Below are positions 31,897-33,487 of a stretch of DNA of 33,487 nucleotides, in pieces (position 1 is the stretch's first letter; every line of letters starts with the position of its first letter). Source of the DNA: Phytohabitans sp036906915 (GTDB taxonomy: Bacteria > Actinomycetota > Actinomycetes > Mycobacteriales > Micromonosporaceae). The position numbers were made by a program, and so were the translations under genes. Under the pieces are notes generated by a model. That model was not told the origin of the DNA. It saw only the letters and a list, made by a program, of their open reading frames with translations, and did no database searches. The stretch spans positions 1 to 33,487 of the forward strand of contig NZ_JBAKHX010000082.1 of NCBI RefSeq assembly GCF_036906915.1, read 5' to 3'.

Positions 31897-33177
31897 TCAT
31901 ACCGCGCCCATGAGGCGCCGAGCCCACCCGTAAACGACCGGCAAGTAGTTGAACGCGTACGCCTCCCCCACAAGGTCGACGAGGCCCACGAACTTCACCA
32001 GCTCCATGAACGCGGAAAGGGGCCCCGCGTAGCGCCAGGCCCGGCGCATTGTGGCCGGATCCAGGACACCGGACCATCCAGCAAGGTACGCGTCGAACGC
32101 CGCCGCGGCCTGGGCAGGCGTGGCGTCGTAGAAACACGACGCGAGGTCGAACAGCGGGTTACTGATCATGGCGAACGACCAGTCGTGCAGTAGTACCCCG
32201 TCCTCGCGCAACACGGCGTTGCCCGGGTGGAAGTCGCCGTGCAGCAGGGTCTGGGGGATGCCAGTCGCGTCCAGTTCGGCGCAGCACCGTCTCAGGTAAG
32301 GCCCGAGTGCGCGAAGCCGCGTCGCCTCGTGGGCATCCAGCGCCCGGTACAGATTCCGCAGATCCTTCGGCGCAGCCCACAGGTCGTCCCGAACCAGCAA
32401 ATCTGGTATCGCGGCGGCAAGGTCGGAGTTGTCGAGCAGTCGGCAGCCGAGCCCGACCAACGTCTCGGTCCGATCGAGCATGGCCACCTGAATGCGGCAC
32501 AACTGAGTCATGATGCGCGCTTGGTCGGCCGGCGGCGCCGTTTGCCCGTCAGTTCCCCCGAAGTCGTCCGCTAGCCACCAGGCGCTTGTCGTGTCAGTCG
32601 CGGTGATCGTGGCGAACGGTCCGCAGCCCTGTCTGGCCAACCACGAGGTCACCGCCGGCTCGTGCGCATACGCTGGCAGGACGCTCTTGAGAAAGACGTC
32701 TCCGTTGTCAGCCGGCGCGCGCAGTACAGCGGACAAGCTCCAATGCTTGACCTGTCGCGAGTCGCCGCTGCGACGGCGCCCGGTCGCTGCAAGGACCTGA
32801 TCGATGTATGCGTCGGCGCGCTCAACCCATCCCGCTCGATACCACTGAGGTCGCCATCGGCTGTCTTCGTCAAGGAACCGATCGACCACAGATTTCTGGC
32901 CGTACACATCAGCAGGCGGACACCAGCGGTACCCCACCGGGGCGTCCTGCCCGGGGCGAGCCGCCATCACGACGGTGACGAAGTCCAGCGGCTCGCGCAC
33001 CAGTCCGCGCACACCAAGCTGGGCGGCCAGCGCATCGGCCAAGCGACCGTCGAGCGGTGGCCACGCGCTTTCGAAGCGCACCTCGGGCAGTCTCGCACCG
33101 TCACCGCGTTCATCGCACAGCACCGACTCGGACGCATCGTCAACCAGCACGACCGTCGCCGTCGACCGCGTCCCCAT
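31897..33177 (-). CDS. APH-fold phosphotransferase with degenerate Nudix-like N-terminal domain
   Basis: This 426-residue protein starts at ATG 33177 (GGAGGG 12 bases upstream; the frame is open to 33261). Residues about 150-426 are an aminoglycoside-phosphotransferase domain with 'LLHGDFHPGN' (His313, Asp315) and 'LLHDWSFA'. Residues 1-115 look like a Nudix fold ('STATVVLVDDASESVLCDER', 'LADALAAQLGV', 'PVGYRWCPPADV') but lack the Glu residues of the Nudix box, so they are probably binding-only or structural. It converges with the other kinase gene (27 bases between stops). The substrate is unknown. Confidence 0.85.
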   Translation of the reverse strand: MGTRSTATVVLVDDASESVLCDERGDGARLPEVRFESAWPPLDGRLADALAAQLGVRGLVREPLDFVTVVMAARPGQDAPVGYRWCPPADVYGQKSVVDRFLDEDSRWRPQWYRAGWVERADAYIDQVLAATGRRRSGDSRQVKHWSLSAVLRAPADNGDVFLKSVLPAYAHEPAVTSWLARQGCGPFATITATDTTSAWWLADDFGGTDGQTAPPADQARIMTQLCRIQVAMLDRTETLVGLGCRLLDNSDLAAAIPDLLVRDDLWAAPKDLRNLYRALDAHEATRLRALGPYLRRCCAELDATGIPQTLLHGDFHPGNAVLREDGVLLHDWSFAMISNPLFDLASCFYDATPAQAAAAFDAYLAGWSGVLDPATMRRAWRYAGPLSAFMELVKFVGLVDLVGEAYAFNYLPVVYGWARRLMGAV

Positions 33178-33473
33178 CCTCGGTGTTCCCTCCACGTTCG
33201 ACAGGTCGCACATCATGTCACGCAGGGAACCCACGGAACTGCCCCACGGCCAGAGCCGCAATCCAAGTCAGAACAACGCCCCCCACCGGCACGCCGCGTG
33301 GGAGTGTCCGGCCAGCTTCGCGGCCAGCAGCGCCGAGTGTGGTGAGGGTTGATGATCTGATTACCTATCGCCCGATGCCCGCCCGCGGGACGGTCTACGG
33401 CCAGGCGTGTCGTAGCGTCGGCCCGGGAGTGTAAAAAGATCGGTGTAACTCCTGATCAAGGAGAGAGCACCTG
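33178..33473. other. Intergenic region, divergent promoters expected
   Basis: The minus-strand kinase and the plus-strand gene at 33474 face away from each other, so both promoters should lie here. Apart from the two ribosome sites I see no convincing box. TGTAAAAAG near 33430 is the only A/T-rich run. Confidence 0.4.
33458..33464 (+). promoter_or_regulatory. Ribosome binding site of the edge gene
   Basis: AAGGAGA lies 9 bases before ATG 33474, a good actinobacterial Shine-Dalgarno site that fixes the start of the truncated gene. Confidence 0.7.
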
Positions 33474-33487
33474 ATGACGATCACGAC
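33474..33487 (+). CDS. Start of a gene cut by the window edge
   Basis: Only four full codons (MTIT) are inside the window, so no product can be assigned. The ribosome site is good and the gap upstream fits a divergent promoter, so a real gene start is likely. Confidence 0.6.

Noticed and set aside
1..33487. CRISPR arrays, tRNA and rRNA genes
   Set aside because: I looked for regularly spaced direct repeats, tRNA T-arm patterns and rRNA-like sequence by eye and saw none. A covariance-model scan would be needed for certainty.

Overview
The window reads as chromosome of a high-GC actinomycete. Codon third positions are strongly G/C-biased, GTG starts are frequent, and the gene types fit a Micromonosporaceae- or Streptomyces-like soil organism. 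The family is inferred from gene content, not proven. No rRNA, tRNA, CRISPR array or intact insertion sequence was seen.

Region 1 (about 450-4080, minus strand) is the most interesting part. It is a compact operon of a class I O-methyltransferase (4076-3039), a 31-codon basic peptide gene with a near-perfect Shine-Dalgarno site (3010-2915), a cobalamin-binding radical SAM protein of the RiPP-maturation C-methyltransferase type (2800-938), and a DUF5825-like partner (941-453) whose start overlaps the radical SAM stop. I read it as a minimal RiPP pathway whose product would be a C- and O-methylated short peptide. The peptide gene is too short for routine gene calling.

Region 2 (about 4200-18500) mixes intact accessory genes with many gene remnants. 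The intact genes include small membrane proteins, a DoxX-like protein, a Nudix hydrolase, a secreted seven-repeat beta-propeller, a lipoprotein alpha/beta hydrolase, a VOC-domain protein, an FkbM methyltransferase and several conserved hypotheticals. The remnants are pieces of a DUF1152 protein (already at the left edge), an ABC transporter, a serine recombinase, an ECF sigma factor, a Nudix protein, a PhyH dioxygenase, a DUF7668-like protein, a transposase and a MalT/LuxR regulator. An inverted repeat at 4774-4820 carries a symmetric pair of ECF-sigma-like promoters (GGGAACC, 16-base spacer, CGAC[T/C]AT) facing away from each other. A hexanucleotide repeat, (CCGTGG)8, lies at 10363-10410.

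Region 3 (18594-30778, plus strand) is a two-gene operon of giant secreted proteins. The first is a 1990-residue protein with six LamG-type modules. The second, 14 bases downstream, is a 2065-residue RHS/YD-repeat protein ending in a HINT autoprocessing domain and a 110-residue tail with a CxxH-x9-CxxC zinc-ribbon-like knuckle and a helical basic end that I do not recognise. This has polymorphic-toxin or cell-surface architecture, but no obvious immunity gene follows.

Region 4 (30889-33261) holds two convergent aminoglycoside-phosphotransferase-fold kinases, one with an extra N-terminal domain resembling a degenerate Nudix fold. The right edge cuts into a new plus-strand gene with a good ribosome binding site.
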